Origin: an uncultured Pseudomonadales bacterium
GTDB lineage: Bacteria > Pseudomonadota > Gammaproteobacteria > Pseudomonadales > Azotimanducaceae
Reading direction: 5' to 3'
NCBI GenBank assembly: GCA_958296025.1
Contig: OY282430.1
Coordinates: forward strand, 2,108,001-2,172,000
Length of the DNA stretch: 64,000 bases
Shown here: positions 1 through 9,749 of the stretch, in pieces
Layout: every line of letters starts with the position of its first letter
Position numbering within the stretch: the first letter of the stretch is position 1
Notes under the pieces: generated by a model
What the model saw: only the letters and a program-made list of their open reading frames with translations
What the model was told of the DNA's origin: nothing
Databases searched by the model: none
Made by a program: the position numbers and the translations under genes

Positions 1-3000
1 ACGCTGTGGCTGAGGATGGCGGCGTCGTCCGCCCCGTCGTCGTCCTGGGCGGCGGTGGCCGTCACCGTCTGCGCCGCGTTCCAGTTGCCCGCGGTGAACG
101 TCAGCGCGGACGGCGAAACGGCCACGTCCGCGTTGCTGCTGGCCACGGCGACGCCGACGCCGCCGGCGCAGCCCGTCGGCGGGCTGTCCGGCGCGACGGT
201 GTACGTGCCCTGGTTGGCGTTGGCCGTGCCGGGGTGCTCGTCCAGCGACAGGCTGGCCTTGCTGACCGTCACCCCCGGGTTGGCGGTGACCGTGACCGCG
301 TTCGAGGTCAGCGCGCCGCCGCCCTGGCGGCTGGCGGCGGGCACGCGCACCGCCAGGGTGGGCTGGCCGCGGAAGTCGCCGGTGAAGGCCAGGGTCAGGG
401 TCGCCGTCGCGCCGCCGGCGGTGACGCCGGAGGCCTGCGCGATGGAGAGGTTGGGGATGGCGCTGACCAGCTCGAACGCGCCGGCGCCGGCGGCCGGCGC
501 GCCGGCGGCGAAGGCGGCGTTGGTGAGCGACAGCGCCAGCGTGGCGCCGTGCAGGTTCGCCTCGGTGAGCGTCGCCGGGGTGGGCGTGATGGCCACCTCC
601 ACTTCGTCGTCGGCCACCGTCACCGTGACGCTGCCGATGGCGAGGCTGGCGGGGTAGCCGCCGCCGGCGCAGGCGGTGGCGATGCTGTGGCTCAGGGTGG
701 CGACGTCGTCGTTGCTGTCCATGTCGTCCTGGGCGGCGGTGACGGTGACCGTCTGCGGCGCGCTCCAGTTCGCGGTGGTGAACGTCAGGGTGGACGGCGA
801 CACGGCCACGTCCGCGTTGTCGCTGGTCACGGCGACGCCGACGCCGCCCGTGCAGCCGGTGGGGACCGCGTCCAGCGCCGCGGTGTAGGCGCCGCGGTTG
901 GCGTTGGTCGCGCCCGGGGCCTCGTTCAGCGCCAGGCTGTCGCGGCTGAGCGTCACGCCCGGGTTGGCGGTGACCGGCACGGCACCGGTGGTGAGGTCGC
1001 CGGCGTGCCGGTGGGCGGCGGCCAGCACCTTCACGGCGAGGTCCTGCGTGCCGCCGAAGTCGCCGGTGAAGGCCAGGGTCAGGGTGGCCCGGGTGTCCCC
1101 CTCCGCCACCGTGGAGACGGACGAGACCGAGACGCCGGGAATGGCGGTGACCAGTTCGAAGCTCGCCGCGCCGACGCCGCTCGCGAAGGCGGTGCGCGTC
1201 AGCGCCACGACCGCGGTGGCGCCGTGCAGGTTGGCTTCCGAGAGCGCCGCCGGCGCCGTCCCGTCGAGGGCCGCGACCGGCGCCGCCGCGAAGATGCGCA
1301 GCATGAGGCGGGCCACGTCGCCGTCCTCGTCCGTGCCGGTGACCACGACCACGCTCTCGGCGTCGCGCGTGGGCGTGCCGCAGATCGTGCGCGGCGCCGT
1401 GGCCCAGGAGCCGGCGGTGCCGGACGGGAAGTCGCCGGCCGCGCAGCCGCCGGCGTCCGTGCCGGTGGCGTCGAACTTCAGGCCCTCCGGCAGCCCGGTG
1501 GCGGCGTAGGAGACGGCGCCGTTGCCGCCCGTGGCGGCCGGAATCTGGAACGGCGCGATGGCGGCGTTGGTGGGGTAGCTCCTGGCGGCGACGGCGGGGA
1601 AGGCCGGCTCGGTGTCCGTGGGGGCGACCGCGACCGTGCCGGTGGTGAGGTCGCCGCTGCGGTTGTGGGCGGCGGCCTTGACCTTGACGGCCAAGGTCTG
1701 GATGGCGTTGAAGTCGCCGGTGAACGCCAGCTTCAGGTCGGCCGCGGCGCCGCCGCTGGACGCCCCCGAAACCTGCGAGACGGACACGCCGGGAATCGCG
1801 GTGACCAGCTCGAAGCTCGCCGCGGTGACGCCGCTGACGAACGCGGCGTTGACCAGCCGCACGCCGACCGCGGCGTCGTCCAGGTCGGCTTCGGTGAGCG
1901 GCGAGGGGTAGGTGGACGACAGGACGGCCGCCACGGCCCGGATCGAGAACGACAGCGTGGCGCGGTCCGAGTTCGCCCGGTTCGCGTCCGCGTCGTGGGC
2001 GTGGATTTCGACGCCCAGAACGGCGAATCCCGTCGGCGTGCCGCAGATCGTGCGCGGCGCCGTGGCCCAGGAGCCGGCGGTGCCGGGCGGGAAGTCCGCC
2101 GCCGTGCAGCCGTCCGGGTCCGTGCCGGTGGCGTCGAACTTCAGGCCTTGCGTCCGCGCGTCGGTGCCGGCGTAGCTGATGGCCCCGTTGCCGCCGGTGG
2201 CCGCCGGAATCTGGAACGGCGCGATGGCCGCGCCGCGGGGGAAGTACTTGGTGGAAACCGTCGCCGACCCGAACGACGGCGCCGTGTCCACCAGCCCCTG
2301 CGGGTCGATGGTCACCGTGCCGGTGGTGAGGTCGCCGCTGCGGCTGTGGGCGGCGGCCTTGACCTTGACGGCCAGCGTCTCGGAGGCGCTGAAGTCGCCG
2401 GCGAAGGCCAGGGTGAGGGTGGCCGCGGCGCCGCCCGTCGTGACGCCCGACACGCTCGAGACGGAGACGCCGGGAATCGCGGTGACCAGCTCGAAGCTCG
2501 CCGTCGTGACGCCGCTGGCGAAGGCGGTGTGCGCCAGCGACAGGGACACCGTGGCGGCGTTCAGGCTGGCTTCCGACAGGCTCGCGGGGCTGGTGGACGC
2601 GATCGAGGCGCCGTAAACGTGGATGTCAACGCTGCGCGAGGCTTGGTCGGAGGAGTCCCGGTTCGAGTCCGCGTCATGCGCAAGAACGCGGACTGTCGCC
2701 GAACCCGTGGCGGTGGGCGTGCCGCACAGGGTGCGCGGCGCGATGGTCCAGGAAGTGGCGGTGCCGGGCGGGAAGTCGCCGGCCGCGCAGCCGCCGGCGT
2801 CCGTGCCGGTGGCGTCGAACTTCAGGCCCGCCGGCAGGCCCGTGGCCGTGTACGCGATCGCGCCGTTGCCGCCAGTGGCGGCGGGAACCTGGAACGGCGC
2901 GATGGCCGCGCCCGCCAGGAAGTACTGGTCGGCGCCCGTGGCCGACGGGAACGTCGGCGCCGTGTCCGCCGCCGGCTGCGGGTTGACCGTCAGCGCCTCG

Positions 3001-6000
3001 GTGACCATGTCGAAGCCGCGGTTGTGGGCCGCGGCCTTGATCCTCACGGCCAGCGTCCGCGGGGCGTCGAAGTCGCCGTTGAAGGCCAGCGTGAGGGTGG
3101 CGGTGGCGCCGCCGGTGGTGACGCCCGACGCGCTGGCGATGGAGAGGCCGGGAATCGCCGTGACGAGCTCGAAGCTGGCGGCGCCGGCGCCGGCGACGAA
3201 CGCGGCGTTGTGCATCCGCAGGTCCACGGTGGCGCCGTTCAGGCCGTTTTCGGCCAGCGGCGAGGGGTTGGTGTTGAACAGCACGGCGCGCACGATGTTC
3301 ACGGCGACCGACAGGCTGCCGCGGTCCGAGCTCGCCCGGTTCGTGTCCGAATCGCGGGCGTGGAACGTCGCCGTGCCGCCGGCGGTTCCCGTCGGCGTGC
3401 CGCACAGGGTGCGCGGCGCCGTGGCCCAGGAGGCGGCCGTGCCGGGCGGGAAGTCCGCCGCCGCGCAGCCGTCCGCGTCCGTGCCGGTGGCGTCGAACTT
3501 CAGGCCCGCCGGCAGGCCGGCGGCCGTGTACGCGATCGCGCCGTTGCCGCCGCTCGCCGCCGGAATCCGCAACGGCGCGATGGCCTCGCCGGGGGGGAAG
3601 TACTGGGCGGGCACGGTCGCCGACCCGAACGACGGCGCCGTGTCCTGGTTCACCACGGAGATCGGTGGGGTGTCGAGGTCCGTGTCGCCGGCGTGGGCCG
3701 ACGCCAGCACCTTCACGGCGAGGCTCCCGAGCTGCGACGCCAGGCCGGTGCGCCTGATCCTCAGCGTCGCGGCGGCGGCGCCGGGCGTCGCGGACGCCGA
3801 GCTGAGCGAGAACGCGGTGCCGCTGTGCGACAGCTCGAAGTCCGACGCGTCGACGCCGTCCGCGAACGTGGACCCGGACAGCGTCACCGTGATGGAGCGG
3901 TCGGTGTGGAGGGGCCAGCCGAACAGCACGGCGAGCAGCGCGTGCGAGGTGATGGCGGCGGTGGGCGTCTCGTCGTCGTGTACCGTCACCGGCAGCGCCG
4001 CCAGGCTCGGCCGGCCGAAGTAGCCCCCCGCGCACGGGTCGCCGGCGCGGCTGTGGCTGATGGCGGTCGTGGTGTCCACGCCGTCCGCGTCGTGCTGCGC
4101 GGCCACCGCGACGGTCTGCGGCGCACTCCAGTTCGTCCCGTCGAACGACAGCAGCTTCGTCCGCGGCGACGCCTCCGCGCCGATGGCGAGGGCGGCGGTG
4201 CTGGTGGCCAGGACGTGGACCGCGCAGCCGCCGCCGGCCGCGGTGGTCGGGTCCGCCGTCAGCGCGACGGTGTACGCGCCGACGTTGGCGTTCTCGGCGC
4301 CGCCGGCGGCCGGGTCCTCCTCCAGCGCCAGGCTCGCGGGGTTCAGGGCGATGCCCGGCGTCGGAGTGACCGTCACTACGCCGGCGGTGAGGTCGTTCGC
4401 GCTGCCGGAGTGGGCGGTCCCCTTGACCTTGACGGCGAGCGTCTCGACGGCGCTGAAGTCACTGGCGAAGGCCAGCGTGAGGGTGGTGGAGGTGGCGCCG
4501 CCGGCGACGCTGGCGATGGAGACGCCCGGGATGTCCGTGGCCAGCTCGAAGCCGGTCGCGGAGACGCCGCTCTCGAAGGTCGTGCGCGCCAGCGTCACGG
4601 TGAGGGCGGCGCCGTGCAGGTTGGCTTCGGTGAGCGCGGCCGGGACGGTGGCGAGGGCGGCGGCCGGCCCCGCCACCGTGACGCGGAACCTGAGGCGGGC
4701 GATGTCGCCGTCCTCGTCCGTGCCGGTGACGACGACGACGCTGACGACGTTGCGCGCCGGCGTGCCGCAGACCGTGCGCGGCGCCGTGGCCCAGGACGAG
4801 GCGGTGCCGGACGGGAAGTCGTCGGCCGCGCAGCCGCCGGCGTCCGTGCCGGTGGCGTCGAACTTCAGGCCCGCCGGCAGCCCGGCGATAGCGTAGGAGA
4901 CGGCGCCGTTGCCGCCGGCGGCCGGAATCTGGAACGGCGCGATGGCGACGCCGGGGAGGAAGCTCCTGTCGGCGACGGCGGGGAACGCCGGCTCGGTGTC
5001 GGTCGCGGCGACGGCGACGGTGCCGGTGGTGATGTCGCCGGCGCGGCTGTGGGCGGCGGCCTTGACCTTGACGGCGAGGGTCTGCGAGGCGCTGAAGTCG
5101 CCGGTGAAGGCCAGGGTGAGGGTGGCCGTGCTGGTGCCGCCGCCGGACACCTGCGAGATGGAGAGGCCGGGAATCGCGGTGACCAGCTCGAAGCTCGCCG
5201 CGGTGATGCCGCTGGCGAACCAAGCGTTGAAAAGCCGTACGCTGGCGGTGGCGCCGTTCAGATTGCCCTCGGCCAGCTGCGAGGGGGTCGTGGACGATAT
5301 GCTGGCGGACACGACTACAATGTTGAAAGACAGGGTGGCGCGGTCCGAGTTCGCCCGGTTCGAGTCCGCGTCGTGCGCGTAGATGATGACGGACGCGGAG
5401 GCGGCCCCCGTCGGCGTGCCGCACACGGTGCGCGGCGCGGTGGCCCAGGAGGAGGCGGTGCCGGGCGGGAAGTCGCCGGCCGCGCAGCCGCCGGCGTCCG
5501 TGCCGGTGGCGTCGAACTTCAGGCCCGCCGTCAGGCCTTGCGATAGGGGGCCGCTCGCGACGGGGGCTTCGTAGTCGATGGCCCCGTTGCCGCCGCTCGC
5601 CGCCGGAATCTGGAACGGCGCGATGGCCGCGCCCTCGGGGAAGTACTGGGTGGAAACCGTCGCCGACCCGAACGTCGGCACCGTGTCCGACACGCCGGCC
5701 GGAAACACGGCCACGACGGGTGTGGTGAGGTCGCCGCTGCGGCTGTGGGCGGCGGCCTTGACCTTGACGGCCAGCGTCTCGATGGCGCTGAAGTCGCCGG
5801 TGAAGGCCAGGGTGAGGGTGGCCGCGGCGCCGCCCGTCGTGACGCCCGACACCTGCGAGACGGAGAGGCCGGGAATCGCCGTGACCAGCTCGAAGCTCGC
5901 CGTCGTGACGCCGCTGGCGAAGGCGGTGTGCGCCAGCGACAGGGACACGGTGGCGGCGTTCAGGCTGGCTTCCGACAGGCTCGCGGGGCTGGTGGACGCG

Positions 6001-8867
6001 ATCGAGGCGCCGTAGACGTAGATGTCAATGAGGTATCCGTCTTGGTCGCCGGGGTTCCGGTTCGAGTCCGCGTCAACCGCAACAAAGCTGGCAGTTGCCG
6101 AAGTGGGGGCGGTGGGCGTGCCGCAGATCGTGCGCGGCGCGGTGGCCCAGGAGGCGGCGGTGCCCGGCGGGAAGTCGCCGGCCGCGCAGCCGCCGGCGTC
6201 CGTGCCGGAGGCGTCGAACTTCAGACCGGGCACTAGGAAGAGGTTCGTCGCGGTGTACGTGATGGTCCCGTTGCCGCCAGTGGCGGCCGGAAGCTGAAAC
6301 GGCGCGATGGCCGCGCCCGCCGCGAAGTACTGGTCGGCACCCGCGGACGACGGGAACGTCGGCACCGTGTCGGCCAACTCCTGCGGGTCGATGGTCAGCG
6401 CGGGTGTGGTGAGGTCGCCGCTGCGGCTGTGGGCGGCGGCCTTGACCTTGACGGCCAGCGTCTCGATGGCGCTGAAGTCGCCGGTGAAGGCCAGGGTGAG
6501 GGTGGCCGCGGCGCCGCCCGTCGTGACGCCCGACACCTGCGAGACGGAGAGGCCGGGAATCGCCGTGACCAGCTCGAAGCTCGCCGTCGTGACGCCGCTG
6601 GCGAAGGCGGTGTGCGCCAGCGACAGGGACACGGTGGCGGCGTTCAGGCTGGCTTCCGACAGGCTCGCGGGGCTGGTGGACGCGATCGAGGCGCCGTAGA
6701 CGTAGATGTCAATGAGGTATCCGTCTTGGTCGCCGGGGTTCCGGTTCGAGTCCGCGTCAACCGCAACAAAGCTGGCAGTTGCCGAAGTGGGGGCGGTGGG
6801 CGTGCCGCAGATCGTGCGCGGCGCGATGGTCCAGGAGGAGGCGGTGCCGGACGGGAAGTCGCCGGCCGCGCAGCCGCCGGCGTCGGTGCCGGAGGCGTCG
6901 AACTTCAGACCGGGCACTAGGAAGAGGTTCGTCGCGGTGTACGTGATGGTCCCGTTGCCGCCAGTGGTGGCCGGAAGCTGAAACGGCGCGATGGCCGCGC
7001 CCGCCGCGAAGTACTGGTCGGCACCCGTGGACGACGGGAACGTCGGCGCCGTGTCCGCCGCCACCAGCACGTCGATCCGCCCGGTGGTGAGGTCCGCGTC
7101 GCCGGCGTGGGCCGCCGCCAGCACCTTCACCGCCAGCTTCGCGTCCGCCGCCAAGGTGCCGGTGTGGGAGAGCGTCAGCGCCGCGCTCGTGCCGCCGGCG
7201 GTCGCCGTGGCCGAGGCGATGGAGACCCCGGCAGCGCCGGTGACCAGCTCGAAGCTGGACGCCCCCACCCCGCTCGCGAACGTGGTCAGCGACAGCGACA
7301 CCGAGACCGCGGCGCCGTTCAGCGTCGCGGCGGTGAGGATCGACGGCGACGCGATGGCGGCGGTCGGCGTCTCGTCGTCGTTCACCGCCACCGTCAGCGC
7401 GGGCAGGCTCGGCCTGCCGAAGAAGTCCCCGACGCAGAGGCTGGCCACCCGGCTGTGGCTGATGGTCGCCGCCACGTCCACTCCGTCCGCGTCGCTTGCC
7501 GCCCTCACCGTGATGGTCTGCGGCGTATTCCAGTCGCTCTGGTCGAACACCAGCCGCTTCGTCTGGGGCGTGCTGCCCGTGTCGATAATCAAGCCCGCGT
7601 TGTTGCTGACGGCTTCAATGAAAACGGCGCAGGAGCCGCCGGCGGCGGTCCTCGGGTTGGCCGTAAGCGCGACGGTGTACATGCCCACGTTGGCGTTGGC
7701 ACCGCCGCCGGCGGTCGGGTCCTCCTCCAGCGCCAGGCTGGCGCGGCTCAGCGCGATGCCCGGCGTCGGCGTGACCGCCACCGTGCCGGTGGTGATGTCC
7801 GCACCGCCGGTGTGGGCGGCGGCCTTGACCTTGACGGCCAGCGTCTCGACGGCGCTGAAGCCGCCTGTGAAGGCCAGCGTCAGCGTCGCCGTCGTATCGC
7901 CCGACGACACGCTGGACACCGACGCGACGGAGACGCTCGGGATGTCCGTGACCAGCTCGAAGCTCGCCGTCGTGACGCCGCTGGTGAAGGTGGTGTCGGC
8001 GAGCGCCACGGTGACCTGGGCGGTGTTCAGGTTCGCTTCCGCGAGCGCGGCGGGGCTGGTGGACGAGATGGACGCCCGCGGGGGCGCGGGCTGGACGGGC
8101 ACCGAGCCGGTGGTGAGGGCCGAGGTGCCGCTGTGGGCGGAGGCCACCATGGAAACCGCCAGGGTGCCCGGGGTTTCGAAGCCGCTGTCGCCGGTGAAGG
8201 CGAGCGTGAGGGTGGCCGCGGTGTCGCCGCTGGAGACGCTCCCGACGCTCGCGATGGAGAGGTTCTGCACCGTCGTGGCCAGCAGGAAGTCGGAATCGGT
8301 CACGCCGCTCGCGTAGGTGAGGCCGTCGAGCGCGACCGTGACGGTGGCGCCGTTCAGGGTTTCCTCGTTGAGCGGGGAGGGGTTGGTGGCGGAGATGTAC
8401 GCGGTGCTGCCGATGACCTTGTGCGCGGCCTGGCTCGACAGGGCGGCGTTGTTGAGGTTGATGAACCGCGACCCCGCGGTTCTCCAAGGCTGCCCGGATA
8501 CGACGATGGCGTTGGCCGGGATGCCGATGCCGTCCGTGTCCACGTCGTCGGCGACGACGGTGTAGGAGTAGTTCATGCCCGGGAGCGCGAAGCTGTAGGG
8601 CGTGGTGCCGGCCGCTTGGCGCTGGCGGGCGCCGATGTCGAGCTTCATCGTGCTGAGGAGGGGGTTGCCCGAGTGGAGGTGCGCCGGGAGGTCGAGGCGG
8701 GTGGTGATGGCTTCGCCGGCGACGTAGTGGGTGCCGTTGTTGGGGGTGGAGGTGATGCTCACCAGCTGCGCGAGGGCCGGGGCGGCGGCGCCGAGGGCGA
8801 GCGCGAACGTCAGGGCGAGGGCGGCGCGGCGGCTACCTCGGTCGCTGCGGGGGGGGGGGGGGGTCAT
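1..8867 (-). CDS. Giant secreted repeat-domain surface protein (adhesin-like), 3' end outside window
   Basis: The frame is open from the ATG at 8867 to the window edge (2,955 codons, no stop). The N-terminus is a signal peptide: charged n-region (about residues 6-14), hydrophobic core, and an A-L-A cleavage site near residue 33 before QLVS. The body is built of two module kinds. One is a roughly 225-228 residue unit with an Ig-like (He_PIG-like) half, recognisable by AGAAIAPFQLPA, TGGNGTITYTATN and RTICGTPTAPTSA, and a second half with ASISSTSPAAL, TTASFELVT and LAVKVKAAAH. Eight copies of the IAPFQ motif are seen. The other kind (about four copies, near 195, 880, 4260 and 7690) has motifs such as TYTVAL, TVTATAAQDDDG and ISHS. 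Tandem stalk modules of this kind are typical of large adhesins, which is the inferred role; ligand and anchor are unknown. An in-frame ATG at 8999 is an alternative start but would bury the signal peptide. Confidence 0.85.
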   Translation of the reverse strand, partial: MTPPPPRSDRGSRRAALALTFALALGAAAPALAQLVSITSTPNNGTHYVAGEAITTRLDLPAHLHSGNPLLSTMKLDIGARQRQAAGTTPYSFALPGMNYSYTVVADDVDTDGIGIPANAIVVSGQPWRTAGSRFINLNNAALSSQAAHKVIGSTAYISATNPSPLNEETLNGATVTVALDGLTYASGVTDSDFLLATTVQNLSIASVGSVSSGDTAATLTLAFTGDSGFETPGTLAVSMVASAHSGTSALTTGSVPVQPAPPRASISSTSPAALAEANLNTAQVTVALADTTFTSGVTTASFELVTDIPSVSVASVSSVSSGDTTATLTLAFTGGFSAVETLAVKVKAAAHTGGADITTGTVAVTPTPGIALSRASLALEEDPTAGGGANANVGMYTVALTANPRTAAGGSCAVFIEAVSNNAGLIIDTGSTPQTKRLVFDQSDWNTPQTITVRAASDADGVDVAATISHSRVASLCVGDFFGRPSLPALTVAVNDDETPTAAIASPSILTAATLNGAAVSVSLSLTTFASGVGASSFELVTGAAGVSIASATATAGGTSAALTLSHTGTLAADAKLAVKVLAAAHAGDADLTTGRIDVLVAADTAPTFPSSTGADQYFAAGAAIAPFQLPATTGGNGTITYTATNLFLVPGLKFDASGTDAGGCAAGDFPSGTASSWTIAPRTICGTPTAPTSATASFVAVDADSNRNPGDQDGYLIDIYVYGASIASTSPASLSEASLNAATVSLSLAHTAFASGVTTASFELVTAIPGLSVSQVSGVTTGGAAATLTLAFTGDFSAIETLAVKVKAAAHSRSGDLTTPALTIDPQELADTVPTFPSSAGADQYFAAGAAIAPFQLPAATGGNGTITYTATNLFLVPGLKFDASGTDAGGCAAGDFPPGTAASWATAPRTICGTPTAPTSATASFVAVDADSNRNPGDQDGYLIDIYVYGASIASTSPASLSEASLNAATVSLSLAHTAFASGVTTASFELVTAIPGLSVSQVSGVTTGGAAATLTLAFTGDFSAIETLAVKVKAAAHSRSGDLTTPVVAVFPAGVSDTVPTFGSATVSTQYFPEGAAIAPFQIPAASGGNGAIDYEAPVASGPLSQGLTAGLKFDATGTDAGGCAAGDFPPGTASSWATAPRTVCGTPTGAASASVIIYAHDADSNRANSDRATLSFNIVVVSASISSTTPSQLAEGNLNGATASVRLFNAWFASGITAASFELVTAIPGLSISQVSGGGTSTATLTLAFTGDFSASQTLAVKVKAAAHSRAGDITTGTVAVAATDTEPAFPAVADRSFLPGVAIAPFQIPAAGGNGAVSYAIAGLPAGLKFDATGTDAGGCAADDFPSGTASSWATAPRTVCGTPARNVVSVVVVTGTDEDGDIARLRFRVTVAGPAAALATVPAALTEANLHGAALTVTLARTTFESGVSATGFELATDIPGVSIASVAGGATSTTLTLAFASDFSAVETLAVKVKGTAHSGSANDLTAGVVTVTPTPGIALNPASLALEEDPAAGGAENANVGAYTVALTADPTTAAGGGCAVHVLATSTAALAIGAEASPRTKLLSFDGTNWSAPQTVAVAAQHDADGVDTTTAISHSRAGDPCAGGYFGRPSLAALPVTVHDDETPTAAITSHALLAVLFGWPLHTDRSITVTLSGSTFADGVDASDFELSHSGTAFSLSSASATPGAAAATLRIRRTGLASQLGSLAVKVLASAHAGDTDLDTPPISVVNQDTAPSFGSATVPAQYFPPGEAIAPLRIPAASGGNGAIAYTAAGLPAGLKFDATGTDADGCAAADFPPGTAASWATAPRTLCGTPTGTAGGTATFHARDSDTNRASSDRGSLSVAVNIVRAVLFNTNPSPLAENGLNGATVDLRMHNAAFVAGAGAASFELVTAIPGLSIASASGVTTGGATATLTLAFNGDFDAPRTLAVRIKAAAHNRGFDMVTEALTVNPQPAADTAPTFPSATGADQYFLAGAAIAPFQVPAATGGNGAIAYTATGLPAGLKFDATGTDAGGCAAGDFPPGTATSWTIAPRTLCGTPTATGSATVRVLAHDADSNRDSSDQASRSVDIHVYGASIASTSPASLSEASLNAATVSLSLAHTAFASGVTTASFELVTAIPGVSVSSVSGVTTGGAAATLTLAFAGDFSASETLAVKVKAAAHSRSGDLTTGTVTIDPQGLVDTAPSFGSATVSTKYFPRGAAIAPFQIPAATGGNGAISYAGTDARTQGLKFDATGTDPDGCTAADFPPGTAGSWATAPRTICGTPTGFAVLGVEIHAHDADANRANSDRATLSFSIRAVAAVLSSTYPSPLTEADLDDAAVGVRLVNAAFVSGVTAASFELVTAIPGVSVSQVSGASSGGAAADLKLAFTGDFNAIQTLAVKVKAAAHNRSGDLTTGTVAVAPTDTEPAFPAVAARSYPTNAAIAPFQIPAATGGNGAVSYAATGLPEGLKFDATGTDAGGCAAGDFPSGTAGSWATAPRTICGTPTRDAESVVVVTGTDEDGDVARLMLRIFAAAPVAALDGTAPAALSEANLHGATAVVALTRTAFASGVGAASFELVTAIPGVSVSSVSTVAEGDTRATLTLAFTGDFGGTQDLAVKVLAAAHRHAGDLTTGAVPVTANPGVTLSRDSLALNEAPGATNANRGAYTAALDAVPTGCTGGVGVAVTSDNADVAVSPSTLTFTTANWSAPQTVTVTAAQDDMDSNDDVATLSHSIATACAGGGYPASLAIGSVTVTVADDEVEVAITPTPATLTEANLHGATLALSLTNAAFAAGAPAAGAGAFELVSAIPNLSIAQASGVTAGGATATLTLAFTGDFRGQPTLAVRVPAASRQGGGALTSNAVTVTANPGVTVSKASLSLDEHPGTANANQGTYTVAPDSPPTGCAGGVGVAVASSNADVAVSPSALTFTAGNWNAAQTVTATAAQDDDGADDAAILSHS
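5717..7046. repeat. Two near-identical tandem 684-bp repeats inside the surface protein gene
   Basis: The sequence from 5717 to about 6362 recurs 684 bp later (6401 to about 7046) with only a handful of differences; over 492 bases compared by translation only three residues differ in the reference frame. 684 bp is exactly 228 codons, one protein module. More diverged copies occur from 1540 onward, with a close relative of the first half at 2179-2616. This indicates recent module duplication or gene conversion. Confidence 0.85.
8849..8863. repeat. Homopolymeric C15 tract (G15 on +) in codons 2-7 of the surface protein gene
   Basis: Fifteen consecutive G on the plus strand read as ATG-A-C15-GCAGCGAC on the coding strand. 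As written the tract is in frame and leads into the signal peptide. One extra C gives a TAG after 11 codons; one fewer gives a TGA after 18 codons. Long mononucleotide tracts at this position are the hallmark of slipped-strand phase variation in surface genes. The exact length is also the kind of thing sequencing gets wrong. Confidence 0.85.
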
Positions 8868-9010
8868 GGGCGGACGGGCGTCAGGCATGGGCGATGCCGC
8901 GCCGCCCACCGACGACCGCTGCCCGCGGAACGTCGCCCAAGCCGCCTCGAACCAACCCCTCGTCACGGTGCGCATCGCCGGCGTCCGCCGCCTGCTCATC
9001 ACACCTCGAT

Positions 9011-9745
9011 TCACGGCGCTAAACCCGCCTGGGTCTTTATGATGTTGAGCAACGAGTCGACATGTGTGCCGCTATCCCAATGCCGAGAAGAGGGATGCGG
9101 GACTTTCCCACCACATATCTGCACTCTATCTTGGTATCCTGGCAAACTTCTTGCTTTGGCCACGAAGGCCCTAGCCACTTCTCCGCAAGGCACGACGCAC
9201 ACACTTGCTGGGAGCCTTTCGAGTCGGGATTTCAGGTCTTCCAGAAGAACGCAATATATTTTGGCGGCACGATGGGTAGCTTGGCGCCTAGCCGGGGCCA
9301 ACAGCAGTCTTGGGCGTAGTTTCACCATGTTTAGAAAGCATAGGAACTCACCGTATTGCCGCCTGTTGTCGTCACTGTGCGCCCCTATCTGAAGGGGCAA
9401 CAGACTGGCGTTCATCACCCCAAGGCGAAGAGTTCGCGGGTGGCATTTCAGTATGCTACCGATCGCTTCGCTGCCGTTGAAGTTCGGATCCGTTTCGGCG
9501 AGCCGATCCAATTCCGTTTTGATCGACTGATTGCGTCTGAGTAGCTTGGTGACCCTTTTGCCCGCTGATCCTGCCAAGGGATGCTGCTTGCATACCTCAT
9601 TGGTGTGAGGCGATTCGAGCAGAAGAATCGTCTTCGGGGCAGGCTGCGTCGGACAAAGATCATCAACAACGTATCCACGGAAATCCCTTGCGATCGTCCC
9701 ACGGTCGCGGCCCAAGGCGCCGGCGATTTTGGCCAGCAAGGTCAC
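9011..9745 (-). CDS. Uracil-DNA glycosylase superfamily-like protein (tentative)
   Basis: This is a 244-residue soluble protein with no signal peptide. After a short N-terminal region come KTILLLESPHTNEV with HPLAGSAGKR, then GVMNASLLPLQ in the middle, VVPCGEVARAF, and near the C-terminus a PHPSSRHW block. The order (acidic-aromatic start, N-rich middle, C-terminal HPS motif) resembles the uracil-DNA glycosylase fold, so the call rests on motif resemblance only. The start is taken as GTG at 9745, 4 bp after the stop of the 99-residue gene upstream; a longer frame reaches 9886 but lies inside that gene. It is probably co-transcribed with the two 99-residue paralogues, so a role in DNA repair or nucleic-acid surveillance is possible. 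A nuclease or other Rossmann-like enzyme is the alternative. Confidence 0.5.
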   Translation of the reverse strand: MTLLAKIAGALGRDRGTIARDFRGYVVDDLCPTQPAPKTILLLESPHTNEVCKQHPLAGSAGKRVTKLLRRNQSIKTELDRLAETDPNFNGSEAIGSILKCHPRTLRLGVMNASLLPLQIGAHSDDNRRQYGEFLCFLNMVKLRPRLLLAPARRQATHRAAKIYCVLLEDLKSRLERLPASVCVVPCGEVARAFVAKARSLPGYQDRVQICGGKVPHPSSRHWDSGTHVDSLLNIIKTQAGLAP

Positions 9746-9749
9746 GGGG

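Noticed and set aside
2674-4035. Minus-strand 453-codon frame, and similar ones at 4459-5424 and 7615-8487
   Set aside because: They are in a different frame from the signal-peptide-bearing gene and consist of H/R/G-rich low-complexity sequence.
6-5546. Very long plus-strand frame (1,846 codons) opposite the surface protein gene
   Set aside because: It is R/G/A-rich with no domain pattern and is the GC-driven shadow of the minus-strand gene, whose frame gives a signal peptide and ordered modules.
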